A program made the position numbers and the translations under genes. Below are positions 48,525 to 56,972 of a stretch of 64,000 nt of DNA, in pieces (within the stretch, counting starts at the first letter, position 1; each line of letters starts with the position of its first letter). The notes beneath the pieces were generated by a model. That model was not told the origin of the DNA, did not search any database, and saw nothing but the letters and a program-made list of their open reading frames with translations. Source of the stretch: Polyangia bacterium (GTDB lineage: Bacteria > Myxococcota_A > Polyangia > Fen-1088); the NCBI GenBank assembly GCA_036268875.1, contig DATATI010000014.1, positions 124,001-188,000 of the forward strand, written 5' to 3'.

Positions 48525-49940
48525 ATGAGCGAGAGCCTGACTCTTCACGAAGATCGTCTCTTTGCTTCCGATCCCGAACAGCGGGCGATCGCCCGGCGGC
48601 TCTATCAGTCAGTGCGCGCGCTGCCCATCATCAGCCCGCACGGCCACACTGATCCGCAATGGTTCGCCGACAACCAGCCGTTTCCCGATCCGGCGCGTCT
48701 GCTGATCGTTCCCGATCACTATGTCTTTCGCATGCTGCACAGCCAGGGCGTGGCGCTGGAATCGCTGGGCATCCCCGCCGCTGACGGCCGGCCTGTGCAA
48801 AGCGACCCGCGCGAGATCTGGCGCATGTTCGCCCAGCACTGGTTCCTGTTTCGCGGCACGCCCACGCGGCTGTGGTTCGAGCACGCCTTGTCGACGGTGT
48901 TCGGCGTGCGCGATCGCCTGTCGCCGGCCACCGGCGACGCGATCTACGATCGCATCGCCGAATGTCTGCCGCGCGACGAATTCCGGCCGCGCGCCCTGTT
49001 CGAACGGTTCAACATCGAGGTGCTGGCCACCACCGAATCGCCGCTGGATCGGCTGCTTCACCATCAGAAGCTGCGCGCGTCCAGCTGGAAGGGCCGCATC
49101 GTTTCGGCGTTCCGGCCCGACCCGGTGGTCGATCCCGAGTTCGACGGTTTTGCCGCGAACGTCGCCCATCTGGGCGAGCTGACCGGCGAGGACACCGCGA
49201 CCTGGTCGGGGTATCTGGCGGCGCTGGCCAACCGGCGCGTCTTCTTCGCCAGCCTGGGCGCGACCTCGACCGACCACGGCCACCCGACGGCGGCGACGTT
49301 CGATCTGCCGCCCGCCGCCTGCGAGGCGCTGTTCGCCAAGGCGGTGGCCGGCAGCGCCTCGCCCGCCGAGGCCGAGCGCTTCCGTGGCCAGGTGCTGACC
49401 GAGATGGCGCGCATGAGCGTCGACGACGGCCTGGTGATGCAGCTTCACCCCGGGTCCTTCCGCAACCACAATCCGTCGCTGCGGGCGGCGTTCGGGCGCG
49501 ACAGGGGCGCGGACATCCCGACCGCGACCAACTACGTCCAGGCCTTGAAGCCGCTTCTGGATCGCTTCGGCAACGACCGGCGATTTTCGCTGATCGTCTT
49601 TACCTTGGACGAATCCGCCTACGCCCGCGAGCTGGCGCCGCTGGCCGGACATTACCCGGCCCTGAAGCTGGGGCCGCCGTGGTGGTTCTACGACAGCCCC
49701 GAGGGCATGCGCTTCTTCCGCGAGCGCGCCACCGAGACGGCGGGCTTTTACAACACAGTCGGTTTCAACGACGACACGCGGGCGTTCCTCTCGATCCCGT
49801 CGCGCCACGACGTCGCCCGCCGCATGGACTGCGCCTTCCTGGCCCAGCTGGTCGCCGACCACCGCCTGCCCGAAGACGAAGCGCGGGAGGTGGCGGTCGA
49901 CCTGGCGTACAACCTGGCCAAGCGCGCCTATCGGCTTTAA
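48525..49940 (+). CDS. uxaC: Uronate isomerase
   Basis: 471 residues from the ATG at 48525. UxaC of the amidohydrolase superfamily: metal-binding HxH in IISPHGHTDPQWFADNQPFP, DHYVFRMLHSQGV, ATTESPLD, STDHGHPT, VMQLHPGSFRNHN and GPPWWFYDSPEGMRFFRE. It interconverts D-glucuronate with D-fructuronate and D-galacturonate with D-tagaturonate in the cytoplasm. It opens the isomerase route, while gudD/kdgD belong to the aldarate (oxidative) route, so the island mixes two. Confidence 0.95.
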   Translation: MSESLTLHEDRLFASDPEQRAIARRLYQSVRALPIISPHGHTDPQWFADNQPFPDPARLLIVPDHYVFRMLHSQGVALESLGIPAADGRPVQSDPREIWRMFAQHWFLFRGTPTRLWFEHALSTVFGVRDRLSPATGDAIYDRIAECLPRDEFRPRALFERFNIEVLATTESPLDRLLHHQKLRASSWKGRIVSAFRPDPVVDPEFDGFAANVAHLGELTGEDTATWSGYLAALANRRVFFASLGATSTDHGHPTAATFDLPPAACEALFAKAVAGSASPAEAERFRGQVLTEMARMSVDDGLVMQLHPGSFRNHNPSLRAAFGRDRGADIPTATNYVQALKPLLDRFGNDRRFSLIVFTLDESAYARELAPLAGHYPALKLGPPWWFYDSPEGMRFFRERATETAGFYNTVGFNDDTRAFLSIPSRHDVARRMDCAFLAQLVADHRLPEDEAREVAVDLAYNLAKRAYRL

Positions 49941-49961
49941 CGCTCGCTGCGCCCACCCTTA

Positions 49962-50003
49962 CTCCGCAAGGTGAGCCGGCCGAGCAGAGCTCGGCCTCCT
50001 GAC
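49962..50003 (-). repeat. 42-bp REP-like repeat, copy 2
   Basis: Read on the minus strand: GTCAGGAG, stem GCCGAGC-TCT-GCTCGGC, CGGCTCACCTTGCGGAG. The 25 flank bases equal those of copy 1; the stem keeps pairing through compensatory changes at three pairs. It lies in the convergent gap after uxaC. Confidence 0.75.
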
Positions 50004-50030
50004 GAAAATATCGGCGCCTCCGCCTCCTAC

Positions 50031-50064
50031 TCCCTCGCCCTTTGCGAGAGGGTCAGGGTGAGGG
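50031..50064. repeat. CCCTCGCC...GGGTGAGGG hairpin repeat
   Basis: CCCTCGC with GCGAGAGGG, then GTCAGGGTGAGGG. Hairpins of this CCCTC/GGTGAGGG form are dispersed in many GC-rich genomes. Only one copy here. It is 14 bases from the stop of the convergent substrate-binding gene and may act as its transcript end. Confidence 0.45.
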
Positions 50065-50077
50065 TCGCCGCGTTTGA

Positions 50078-51076
50078 TCAGTTTCCGGCCAGCTTTTGCG
50101 CTTCGGGGAAGTAGACGTCCTTCCAGGTCGCCGGCTTGGTCTTCAGGATGCCGACCTTGAACATGAAGTCGGCGAACTTCATCGTGCCCCACGGCGTGGT
50201 CGAATATTTCACCGACGGGTTCTTCAAGATCTCCACCAGATCGTCGACGGACAGCTTCTCTTTGGTGGCGCCGAGATAAATCTGCGCCGCCTTCTTCTTG
50301 TCCTTGGCGATCAGCTCATTGGCCTCGTTCATCGCCTTGATCAGCGCGCCGATCAGCTTGGGGTTACCGTTGTGGAACTTGGTGGTGGTGAAGACCACGC
50401 CGTTCGACGCCGGGCCGCCCAGTACGTCGGTCGACTTCACGATGGTCCGCACGCCGGGCAGCTTCCGCTCCAGCGTCTGATACGGCTCCAGGGAGAAGTG
50501 GCTGTTGACCTCGCTGCCGCCGCTGGCGAGCGCGATCTGCGCGTCGGGGTGGCCCATGGTGACGGTGAAGGCATCCAGCTTGGAGCGATCCTTTTCCCCC
50601 AGATATTTCTCGGCGGCCATCTGCAAGACGATCGCTTGCGTCGACACCTTCACCGTCGGCAGCGCGATCTTGTCGGCGGCGGTGAAGTCCTTCAGCGTCT
50701 TGATCTTGTCGTTGCGGGTCAAAAGCAGCATGGGCGTCGCCGCTTCGCCGGCCACGCCTTTGACGTCGCCCTTGGTCTTGTCCCACAGCAAAAGCAAATT
50801 CGTCCCACCGCTGGTCACCAGATCCACGCTGCCGGCCAGCAAGGCGTCGGTGGCCGCGCCGCCGCTCTTGAAGGTGATCCAGGTGACCTTGATGTCGCCC
50901 AGGCCCGCTTCCTTGGCGGTCTTTTCCAGCAGCTTGTCCTGTTCCACCAGGACCATGGGCAGATAGTTCACCCCCGGTTGCTTGGTGATCTTCACCTCGG
51001 TTACTTCCGCGTGGACGGGGGAGCCCACGACAGCAGCCAGCAACAAGGCTACGAGGGTTCCAAAAGTGGCGCGCAT
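50078..51076 (-). CDS. NitT/TauT-type ABC substrate-binding protein
   Basis: 332 residues. Signal peptide ending SPVHAE, then the NMT1/SsuA-like fold: VKITKQPGVNYLPMVLVEQD, TFKSGGAATDALLAGSVDLV, TSGGTNLLLLWDKTKGD, IALPTVKVSTQAIVLQMAAE and SEVNSHFSLEPYQTLER. It captures a ligand for the permease/ATPase pair on the same strand (51418-53167). Family ligands include nitrate, taurine, sulfonates, pyrimidine precursors and aromatic acids; the sugar-acid context suggests an organic acid, unproven. Confidence 0.88.
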   Translation of the reverse strand: MRATFGTLVALLLAAVVGSPVHAEVTEVKITKQPGVNYLPMVLVEQDKLLEKTAKEAGLGDIKVTWITFKSGGAATDALLAGSVDLVTSGGTNLLLLWDKTKGDVKGVAGEAATPMLLLTRNDKIKTLKDFTAADKIALPTVKVSTQAIVLQMAAEKYLGEKDRSKLDAFTVTMGHPDAQIALASGGSEVNSHFSLEPYQTLERKLPGVRTIVKSTDVLGGPASNGVVFTTTKFHNGNPKLIGALIKAMNEANELIAKDKKKAAQIYLGATKEKLSVDDLVEILKNPSVKYSTTPWGTMKFADFMFKVGILKTKPATWKDVYFPEAQKLAGN

Positions 51077-51157
51077 GCAAGCTCCTTTTCAAACGGTGGT
51101 CGGGAGAAACGGACTGTCGACGGTACTGACTGTGAAAACAAAGAAGCAAGTACTTTG

Positions 51158-51386
51158 ACCATTGGTCACATTTTCGTGGGCAAACCCGTTACGCGCGGGC
51201 GAGGGTAAGCAACCGATTGGCCGGCGGCCTTCGCGCGTTTGCGCTCCTGGCGGAGCGCCCTTTTTGGGATCCGGTAAAAGAGCGCTCCTCTTCAGAGGAG
51301 CGCAAACGCGCGAAAGCCGCCCTCCCATGGGTTACCCACCTTCGCCCCCGCGTAACGGGTTTGCCTTCGGAAATGTGACTCATGGT
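51158..51386. repeat. Palindromic repeat family B, full copy (~229 bp)
   Basis: An imperfect hairpin. The left arm ACCATTGGTCACATTTTCG, then GGCAAACCCGTTACGCG... and TTCGCGCGTTTGCGCTCCT, matches the reverse complement of the right arm (ACCATGAGTCACATTTCCG, GGCAAACCCGTTACGCG, TTTCGCGCGTTTGCGCTCCT). The turn carries GGATCCGG and GAGCGCTCC-TCTTCA-GGAGCGC. The shortened copy is at 19281-19400. TGACCATTGGTCA at the left end is itself a 13-bp palindrome, placed upstream of the substrate-binding gene. The 341-base gap 51077-51417 holds no gene. Confidence 0.78.
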
Positions 51387-51417
51387 GGGCCTCGGGGAGG
51401 GACCAGCCCCTCCACGC

Positions 51418-52368
51418 TCAAGCCTGCATGCCCCATTTGCGGACCGTGCGCTGTTCGATCTGCCGAAAGACGATGGCGTCCATGAAAAGACCAATCAGGA
51501 TGACCATGAACAGACCGGCGAACACCGAGGGGATCTCCAGCTGGTTCTTGTTTTCGTAGATAAACCAGCCGAGACCGCCCGAGCTGGAGGTGACGCCGAA
51601 GACCAGCTCGGAGGCGATCAAAGTGCGCCAGGCGAAGGCCCAGCTCACTTTCAGGCCGGTGAGGATGCTGGGGAAGGCCGCCGGGATGAGGATCTTCCAG
51701 ACGTAACGAAATCCGGTCAGGCCGTAGTTGCGGCCCACCATGCGCAGGGTGGGCGACACTGACTTGAACCCGGAGTGCGTGTTCAGGGCCACCGCCCACA
51801 CCACCGAATGAATCAGCACGAAGATCAGCGCCCCGTTGCCCAGGCCGAACCACAACATCGCCAGCGGCAGCAGCGCCACGCCGGGCAGCGGGTTGAACAT
51901 CGCGGTCAGGGTCTCGAGCAGATCGTTGCCCACCTGCGAGGTGATCGCCGCGATGGTCAGCAGCGTGGCCAGCACGACGCCCAGGGCATAGCCCTGCAGC
52001 AGCACCTTCACCGAGAACCACGATCGCAGCAGCAGATCGCCGCTTCGAACGCCGTCGTAAAGCGCGCTCAGCGTCGAGGTCAGGCGCGGGAACAGCAGCT
52101 CTTTGTCCAGCCTGATCGTGTAAAGCTGCCAGATCGCGCCCAGCGCCAAGATAATCAGCAGCTTTCGCACGTCACGCCGCTGCAGGATGCGGCGCCAGAG
52201 GGGGATCGGTTTTTCCACCACGCCGAAACTGGTGGAATCCAGCGTCTCGCGCACGAACTCGGGGCGTTCGAAGACGTCTGTCAAATCGCCTGCGGCGGAG
52301 ACGGCTTTGCCGCCCGCGTCCATCGCGGGGGCAGCGCGACTCTTGGAGGGTCCCGAACTAAGTGACAT
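51418..52368 (-). CDS. NitT/TauT-type ABC permease
   Basis: 316 residues with an unusually long cytoplasmic lead (~75 residues) before the first helix (LLIILALGAIWQLYTI). The typical permease core is LFPRLTSTLSALYDGVRSGD, NPLPGVALLPLAMLWFGLG and the coupling loop TLRMVGRNYGLTGFRYVWKI with LIPAAFPSILTGLKVSWAFA. It overlaps the ATPase gene (52358) by 11 bases. The gene set is ordered ATPase, permease, binding protein, with repeat family B between the last two. Confidence 0.9.
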   Translation of the reverse strand: MSLSSGPSKSRAAPAMDAGGKAVSAAGDLTDVFERPEFVRETLDSTSFGVVEKPIPLWRRILQRRDVRKLLIILALGAIWQLYTIRLDKELLFPRLTSTLSALYDGVRSGDLLLRSWFSVKVLLQGYALGVVLATLLTIAAITSQVGNDLLETLTAMFNPLPGVALLPLAMLWFGLGNGALIFVLIHSVVWAVALNTHSGFKSVSPTLRMVGRNYGLTGFRYVWKILIPAAFPSILTGLKVSWAFAWRTLIASELVFGVTSSSGGLGWFIYENKNQLEIPSVFAGLFMVILIGLFMDAIVFRQIEQRTVRKWGMQA

Positions 52369-53167
52369 GGGCGACCTCCTGCTCGACCGGCTCGCGGAAC
52401 AGCATCTGGTGAATGCGTTCGGACAGGCGCTGGCCGGTGGCGGCGTCTTCGGTGTCGTGGCCGTTGCTGTTCAGCTCGGCCTTCACCTGACCCGGGTGGG
52501 GCGACAGCAGCAGGATGCGGTTGCCGATCTTCACCGCCTCTGGGATCGAGTGGGTGACGAAAATGACGGTGAAGCGCGTGTCTGCCCAAAGCTGCAGCAG
52601 CTCTTCGCCCATTTTTCGGCGGGTGAGGGCGTCCAGCGCGGCGAACGGCTCGTCCATCAGCAGAATGTCGGGCTCCATGGCCATGCCGCGGGCGATGGCC
52701 ACGCGCGCTTTCATGCCGCCCGACAAAGTGTGCGGGTAACTGTCAGCGAAACGCGACAGGTTCACCTTGTCGATATAGTGCAAGGCCCGCTTTTCCGCCT
52801 CCGCCGTGCGCAGCTTGCCGCTGGCGGTGAGGGCGAACATGACGTTCTGCTTGACCGTCTTCCACGGCAAAAGCTGGTCGAACTCTTGAAAGACCATCAT
52901 CCGGTCGGCACCGGGTTTCTTCACCACTTTGCCCTTGAGTTTGATCGAGCCTTCAATGGGCGCGAGATATCCACCGACCGCTTTCAGCAGCGTCGATTTT
53001 CCGCACCCCGACGGGCCGAGCAGCACAAAGCGATCCGATTGCCAGACGCTGAAGTCCACCCGGTAGGTGGCCATCACGATGTGGTCTTTGGTCTTGTACT
53101 GCAAAGTGACCCCGCGGACATCCAACAGCGGTGCTGGCGCGGGGGTTGGCGCGGTGATCATCGGCAT
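52358..53167 (-). CDS. NitT/TauT-type ABC ATPase
   Basis: 269 residues. Walker A GPSGCGKSTLLKAVGGY, Q-loop MVFQEFDQLLPWKTVKQN, signature LSGGMKARVAIARGMA, Walker B ILLMDEPFAALD, and H-loop VIFVTHSIPEAV. These match SsuB/TauB/NrtD. It is the first gene of the minus-strand importer, starting in the divergent region with the MalK-type gene. An ATG two codons later is an alternative start. Confidence 0.92.
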   Translation of the reverse strand: MPMITAPTPAPAPLLDVRGVTLQYKTKDHIVMATYRVDFSVWQSDRFVLLGPSGCGKSTLLKAVGGYLAPIEGSIKLKGKVVKKPGADRMMVFQEFDQLLPWKTVKQNVMFALTASGKLRTAEAEKRALHYIDKVNLSRFADSYPHTLSGGMKARVAIARGMAMEPDILLMDEPFAALDALTRRKMGEELLQLWADTRFTVIFVTHSIPEAVKIGNRILLLSPHPGQVKAELNSNGHDTEDAATGQRLSERIHQMLFREPVEQEVAHVT

Positions 53168-53298
53168 CGGCAGGTGCGAATCGGGCTATTTGACGGGAAA
53201 AGAACCAGCAAGGCAAACGAATTACCGACCGCGCCCGGCGATGGCGGTTCCTTTTGTGGTGGTCGGCGGCCTTTTTGATTCAGTCCGCACCGTCGAAC

Positions 53299-53318
53299 GA
53301 TGCAGTTGGATGCAGTTG
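53299..53318. promoter_or_regulatory. Tandem decamer GATGCAGTTG x2 in divergent control region
   Basis: Two exact head-to-tail copies. They lie in the ~284-base gap between the NitT/TauT-type ATPase gene (minus) and the MalK-type gene (plus), which holds no other gene. The spacing of 10 bases puts both copies on one face of the helix, as expected for a tandem regulator site; the binder is unknown. Confidence 0.35.
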
Positions 53319-53451
53319 ATCGCGGGGAGCCGTAAACGCTAGCTGACACGTCGCATGGTGCTGGTGGCTCGACCAGAAATGCCCGCGCAAATACGCGCCC
53401 GTGAAAAAAAAGATCCGCTCTCTTCAAACCATTTTGGATATAACCAGCGCC

Positions 53452-54507
53452 GTGGCACAGGTCACCATCAAGTCAGTTGAGAAGTATTTCGGGACCGCCT
53501 ACATCGTTCGCGGCGTCTCCGTTGATATCGCCGACGGCGAATTTTGCGTGCTGGTTGGTCCCTCCGGTTGTGGCAAGACCACTCTGTTGCGGATGATCGC
53601 CGGTCTCGAGGAGATCTCCGGCGGCGCCATCGAGATCGGCGGCCGGGTGGTGAACAACCTGCCGCCCAAGGAACGCGACATCGCCATGGTGTTTCAGAGC
53701 TACGCGCTCTATCCACACATGACGGTCTTCGACAACATGGCCTTCAGCATGAAGCTGGCCGGCGAGACCCGCGCCAAGATGAAAGAACGGGTCGACGTCG
53801 CGGCGAAGATCCTGGGCCTGATGGATTATCTTCAGCGTTATCCGCGCCAGCTTTCCGGTGGCCAGCGCCAGCGCGTGGCCATGGGCCGCGCCATCGTGCG
53901 CAACCCGCAGGTGTTCTTGTTCGACGAACCGCTGTCGAACCTGGACGCCAAGCTGCGCGTCTCGATGCGCACCGAACTGAAAGCGATTCACCAGCGGCTG
54001 CGCACGACGTCCATCTACGTGACCCACGATCAGATTGAAGCCATGACCATGGCCGACAAGATCGTGGTGATGAACGCCGGAAAGGTGGAACAGATCGGCT
54101 CGCCGCTGGATCTCTACGACAATCCGGCGAACCTGTTCGTGGCTGGCTTCATCGGCTCGCCGGCGATGAACTTCCTGCGTGGCACGGTTCGCAAGAACGG
54201 CAGCGGAATGGTGGTGAATCTGGGCCCGGGCACGGACCTGCCGACCAAGAGCAAGGTCGTGCGCGAAGGCCAGGAGGTCACCGTGGGCGTGCGGCCCGAA
54301 CACTTTTCGGTGCGGGCGGGCGGCGTGCAGGCGGAGGTGAAAGTCGTCGAGCCGACCGGCGCCGACACCCAGATCGCCTGCCAGATCGCCGGCACCGAGG
54401 TGATGGCCATCTTCCGCGAGCGCCACGAATTCAAGCCAGGCGAGAACATCGGCCTTTATCCCGAGCTGACGTATGTGTTCGACCCCGCCAGCGGCGCGCG
54501 TTTGTAA
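53452..54507 (+). CDS. Carbohydrate ABC transporter ATPase (MalK/UgpC/MsmK type)
   Basis: 351 residues if begun at the GTG at 53452, which restores the family's N-terminus (MAQVTIKSVEKYFG); an upstream GTG at 53401 adds 17 unusual residues. Walker A GPSGCGKTTLLRMIAGL, Q-loop MVFQSYALYPHMTV, signature QLSGGQRQRVAMGRA, Walker B FLFDEPLSNLDAKLR, H-loop VTHDQIEAMTM, and a C-terminal TOBE/MalK regulatory domain (VGVRPEHFSV). TATAAC ends 7 bases before the GTG with no ribosome site, suggesting a leaderless message. Confidence 0.9.
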   Translation: MAQVTIKSVEKYFGTAYIVRGVSVDIADGEFCVLVGPSGCGKTTLLRMIAGLEEISGGAIEIGGRVVNNLPPKERDIAMVFQSYALYPHMTVFDNMAFSMKLAGETRAKMKERVDVAAKILGLMDYLQRYPRQLSGGQRQRVAMGRAIVRNPQVFLFDEPLSNLDAKLRVSMRTELKAIHQRLRTTSIYVTHDQIEAMTMADKIVVMNAGKVEQIGSPLDLYDNPANLFVAGFIGSPAMNFLRGTVRKNGSGMVVNLGPGTDLPTKSKVVREGQEVTVGVRPEHFSVRAGGVQAEVKVVEPTGADTQIACQIAGTEVMAIFRERHEFKPGENIGLYPELTYVFDPASGARL

Positions 54508-54550
54508 GTAGCAAAGACCGCACATCCAAACAAAAAAGGCAGGAGGCATC

Positions 54551-55876
54551 ATGAGCCGAGTGAATCGTCGTGACTTCCTCAGGACCGCAGCGGGTGCCGC
54601 TGTCGGAGCGACCGTGGTGGCGGGGGGCGGAAGTGAAGGTCGGGTCGAAGCTGCGCCCGAGGTTTGGAAGAACCAGCCGGAAAAGGGCGCCAAGCTGCGC
54701 GTGCTGCGCTGGAAGCGCTTCGTCGAGGGCGAGGACGTGGCCTACATGGCCAACGTCAAAAAGTTCATCGAGAAGTACGGCATCGAGGTGCGCGTCGACA
54801 ACGAAGGCTGGGAGGACGTTCGCCCGAAGGCCGCCGTCGCCGCCAACATCGGCAGCGGTCCGGACATCATCCTGTCCACCAACGACGATCCCGATCTGTA
54901 TCCGGAGAAACTGGTCGACGTCACCGACCTTTGCACCTATCTGGGCAAGAAGTACGGCGGCTGGTATCCGGTCTGCGAGCAGTATCTGAAGAAAGACACC
55001 AAGTGGATCGGCGTGCCGCTGGGCTGCGCCGGCACGTGCGTTGTCTATCGCGAAAGCCAGGTCAAGGCGGCCGGCTTCTCCAAGATGCCACGCGACACCG
55101 ATGGCTTTTTGAAGCTGATGCAGGCGTTGAAGAAGAACAACACACCGGGCGGCTTCGCGCTGGGGCACGCCACCGGTGACGCGAATTCATGGACAAACTG
55201 GCTGTTATGGGCCTTCGGGGGCAAGCTGGTCGACGAAAAGAACAACGTCGTCATCAACAGCGCCGAGACGCAAAAAGCCCTGGAGTACGGCAAGCAACTG
55301 TATGCGACGTTCGTTCCGGGAACCCTGTCGTGGCTGGATCCCAGTAACAACAAGGCCTTTCTGGACGGCCAGTGCAGCCTGACCGGCAACGGCATCTCGG
55401 TCTATTACGCCGCCAAGACCTCCAAGGATCCGAAGATGGCGGCCATGGCCAGCGACATCCAGCACGTCAACATGCCGGTCGGGCCCGCCGGTCCCGGCGA
55501 GCAGAGCTTGTTTTTCAACCAGATGATCTTCAAGCACAGCAAGTACCCCAAGGCGGCCAAGGAATTCATCCGCTTCATGATGGAAGAGGAGCAGTTCGGG
55601 GCCTGGCTGCAAGGCGGGATCGGGTACGTCACGCAGCCACTGCGCGCCTATGAGAAGAACCCGGTGTGGAGCGAGCCGCACTCGACGCCGTACCGTGATT
55701 GCATGAAGCTGAGCCGGTCGATCGGTTACGCCGGCAAACCGGGTTACGCCTCGGCGGGTGCGGCGGCCGACTTCATCGTGGTCGACATGGTGGCCGAGGC
55801 CGCCACCGGCAAAGAGACGCCAAAGGCCGCCATGGAACGCGCCGAGAAGCGCGCCCTTCGCTACTATCGCGTCTGA
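54551..55876 (+). CDS. Carbohydrate ABC substrate-binding protein, Tat-exported
   Basis: 441 residues with GGCAGGAGG before the ATG. The N-terminus SRVNRRDFLRTAAGAAVGAT is a textbook twin-arginine signal, so it is exported folded. The mature part is a cluster-B/D family-1 binding protein: LRVLRWKRFVEGEDVAYM, DIILSTNDDPDLYPEKLVDV, GVPLGCAGTCVVYRESQVKA, GNGISVYYAAKTS and KAAKEFIRFMMEEEQFGAWL. It serves the two permeases downstream. The uronate context suggests a sugar-acid or oligosaccharide ligand. Confidence 0.92.
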   Translation: MSRVNRRDFLRTAAGAAVGATVVAGGGSEGRVEAAPEVWKNQPEKGAKLRVLRWKRFVEGEDVAYMANVKKFIEKYGIEVRVDNEGWEDVRPKAAVAANIGSGPDIILSTNDDPDLYPEKLVDVTDLCTYLGKKYGGWYPVCEQYLKKDTKWIGVPLGCAGTCVVYRESQVKAAGFSKMPRDTDGFLKLMQALKKNNTPGGFALGHATGDANSWTNWLLWAFGGKLVDEKNNVVINSAETQKALEYGKQLYATFVPGTLSWLDPSNNKAFLDGQCSLTGNGISVYYAAKTSKDPKMAAMASDIQHVNMPVGPAGPGEQSLFFNQMIFKHSKYPKAAKEFIRFMMEEEQFGAWLQGGIGYVTQPLRAYEKNPVWSEPHSTPYRDCMKLSRSIGYAGKPGYASAGAAADFIVVDMVAEAATGKETPKAAMERAEKRALRYYRV

Positions 55877-55888
55877 GTTTGAACCGCA

Positions 55889-55923
55889 GCGGCGGGAAGA
55901 ACGGTCCATCGTCTTTCCGCCGC
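55889..55923 (+). terminator. Intercistronic hairpin between binding protein and permeases
   Basis: GCGGCGGGAAG / CTTTCCGCCGC, 11 pairs with one G-T wobble, 13-base loop, followed by CGTTTGTTCT. It lies 13 bases past the binding-protein stop and before the GTG of the first permease. It probably thins transcription so the binding protein is made in excess. Confidence 0.6.
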
Positions 55924-55974
55924 CGTTTGTTCTGAGGGGCGCATTTCGAAAACCTCCGGAAGGGACGGGGACAC

Positions 55975-56970
55975 GTGCCTGCTGCTAGCAACGTCAGCGA
56001 AGAGAGCGCATCGGCTTTTCCCCCGTCCTCGTCGCCGTCGCGGGGCACGCCCATCCCGAAGGCGCGATCGCTGCGCAAGTTCCTGAACAACCGCAACGTG
56101 CTGGGCGCGCTGTTCATGGTGCCGGCAGCGACGATCTTGATCTTCTTTCTCACCTACCCGCTGGGCCTGGGCGTGTGGCTGGGTTTGACCGACGCCAAGA
56201 TTGGCCGGCCCGGCGAGTTCATTGGCCTGGAAAACTTTCGTTCGTTGCTGAACGACGACGTGATGTGGCTGTCGGTCTTCAACACGCTGCTGTACACCAC
56301 CGTCGCCTGCGTTTTGAAGTTCGCGCTGGGACTTTGGCTGGCGTTGTTGCTGAACCGCAACATCGCCTTCAAGTCGGCCATTCGCGCCGTCATGTTGTTG
56401 CCGTTCATTGCGCCCACAGTGCTGACGGCGCTGGTGTTCTGGTGGCTGTACGATCCGCAGTTTTCCATCATCTCGTGGACTCTGCAAAAGATGGGCATCA
56501 TCGACACGTACATCGACTTCCTGGGCAACCCCAACGCCGCCCGTGCGTCGCTGATCGCCGCCAACGTCTGGCGCGGGATTCCGTTCGTGGCGATCTCACT
56601 ATTGGCCGGGCTGCAGACCATCCCGGTGACGCTATACGAAGCGGCGACGCTGGACGGCGCCACCCGCTGGCAGCTGTTCCGGCATGTGACCTACCCGCTG
56701 CTGACGCCGATTGTCGCCGTGGTGATGACGTTCTCGGTGCTGTTCACCTTCACCGACTTTCAGCTGGTCTACGCCATCACCCGCGGCGGTCCGATGAACG
56801 CCACCCACCTGATGGCCACGCTGTCGTTCCAGCGGGCCATCGCCGGCGGCCAGCTGGCCGAGGGCGCGGCCATCTCGACCATGATGATCCCGTTCCTGGT
56901 GGCGGCGATCTTGTTTTCGTTCTTTGGCCTGCAGCGCCGGCGCTGGCAACAGGGCGGGACGGACCAATAG
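55975..56970 (+). CDS. Carbohydrate ABC permease, MalF/UgpA type
   Basis: 331 residues from a GTG. A ~38-residue Ser/Pro-rich cytoplasmic start, then six helices beginning at about 47 (GALFMVPAATILIFFLTYPL). The EAA loop is ETAAL-like YEAATLDGATRWQLFRHVTY. Forms the sugar channel with the next gene product. Confidence 0.92.
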   Translation: MPAASNVSEESASAFPPSSSPSRGTPIPKARSLRKFLNNRNVLGALFMVPAATILIFFLTYPLGLGVWLGLTDAKIGRPGEFIGLENFRSLLNDDVMWLSVFNTLLYTTVACVLKFALGLWLALLLNRNIAFKSAIRAVMLLPFIAPTVLTALVFWWLYDPQFSIISWTLQKMGIIDTYIDFLGNPNAARASLIAANVWRGIPFVAISLLAGLQTIPVTLYEAATLDGATRWQLFRHVTYPLLTPIVAVVMTFSVLFTFTDFQLVYAITRGGPMNATHLMATLSFQRAIAGGQLAEGAAISTMMIPFLVAAILFSFFGLQRRRWQQGGTDQ

Positions 56971-56972
56971 CC

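Noticed and set aside
50031-50064. CRISPR-like repeat
   Set aside because: A single hairpin repeat with no regular spacing; no cas genes in the window.
51156-51168. TGACCATTGGTCA as an operator for the NitT/TauT-type importer
   Set aside because: Its sequence is part of the left arm of repeat family B, so the palindrome is explained by the element; kept only as a note there.
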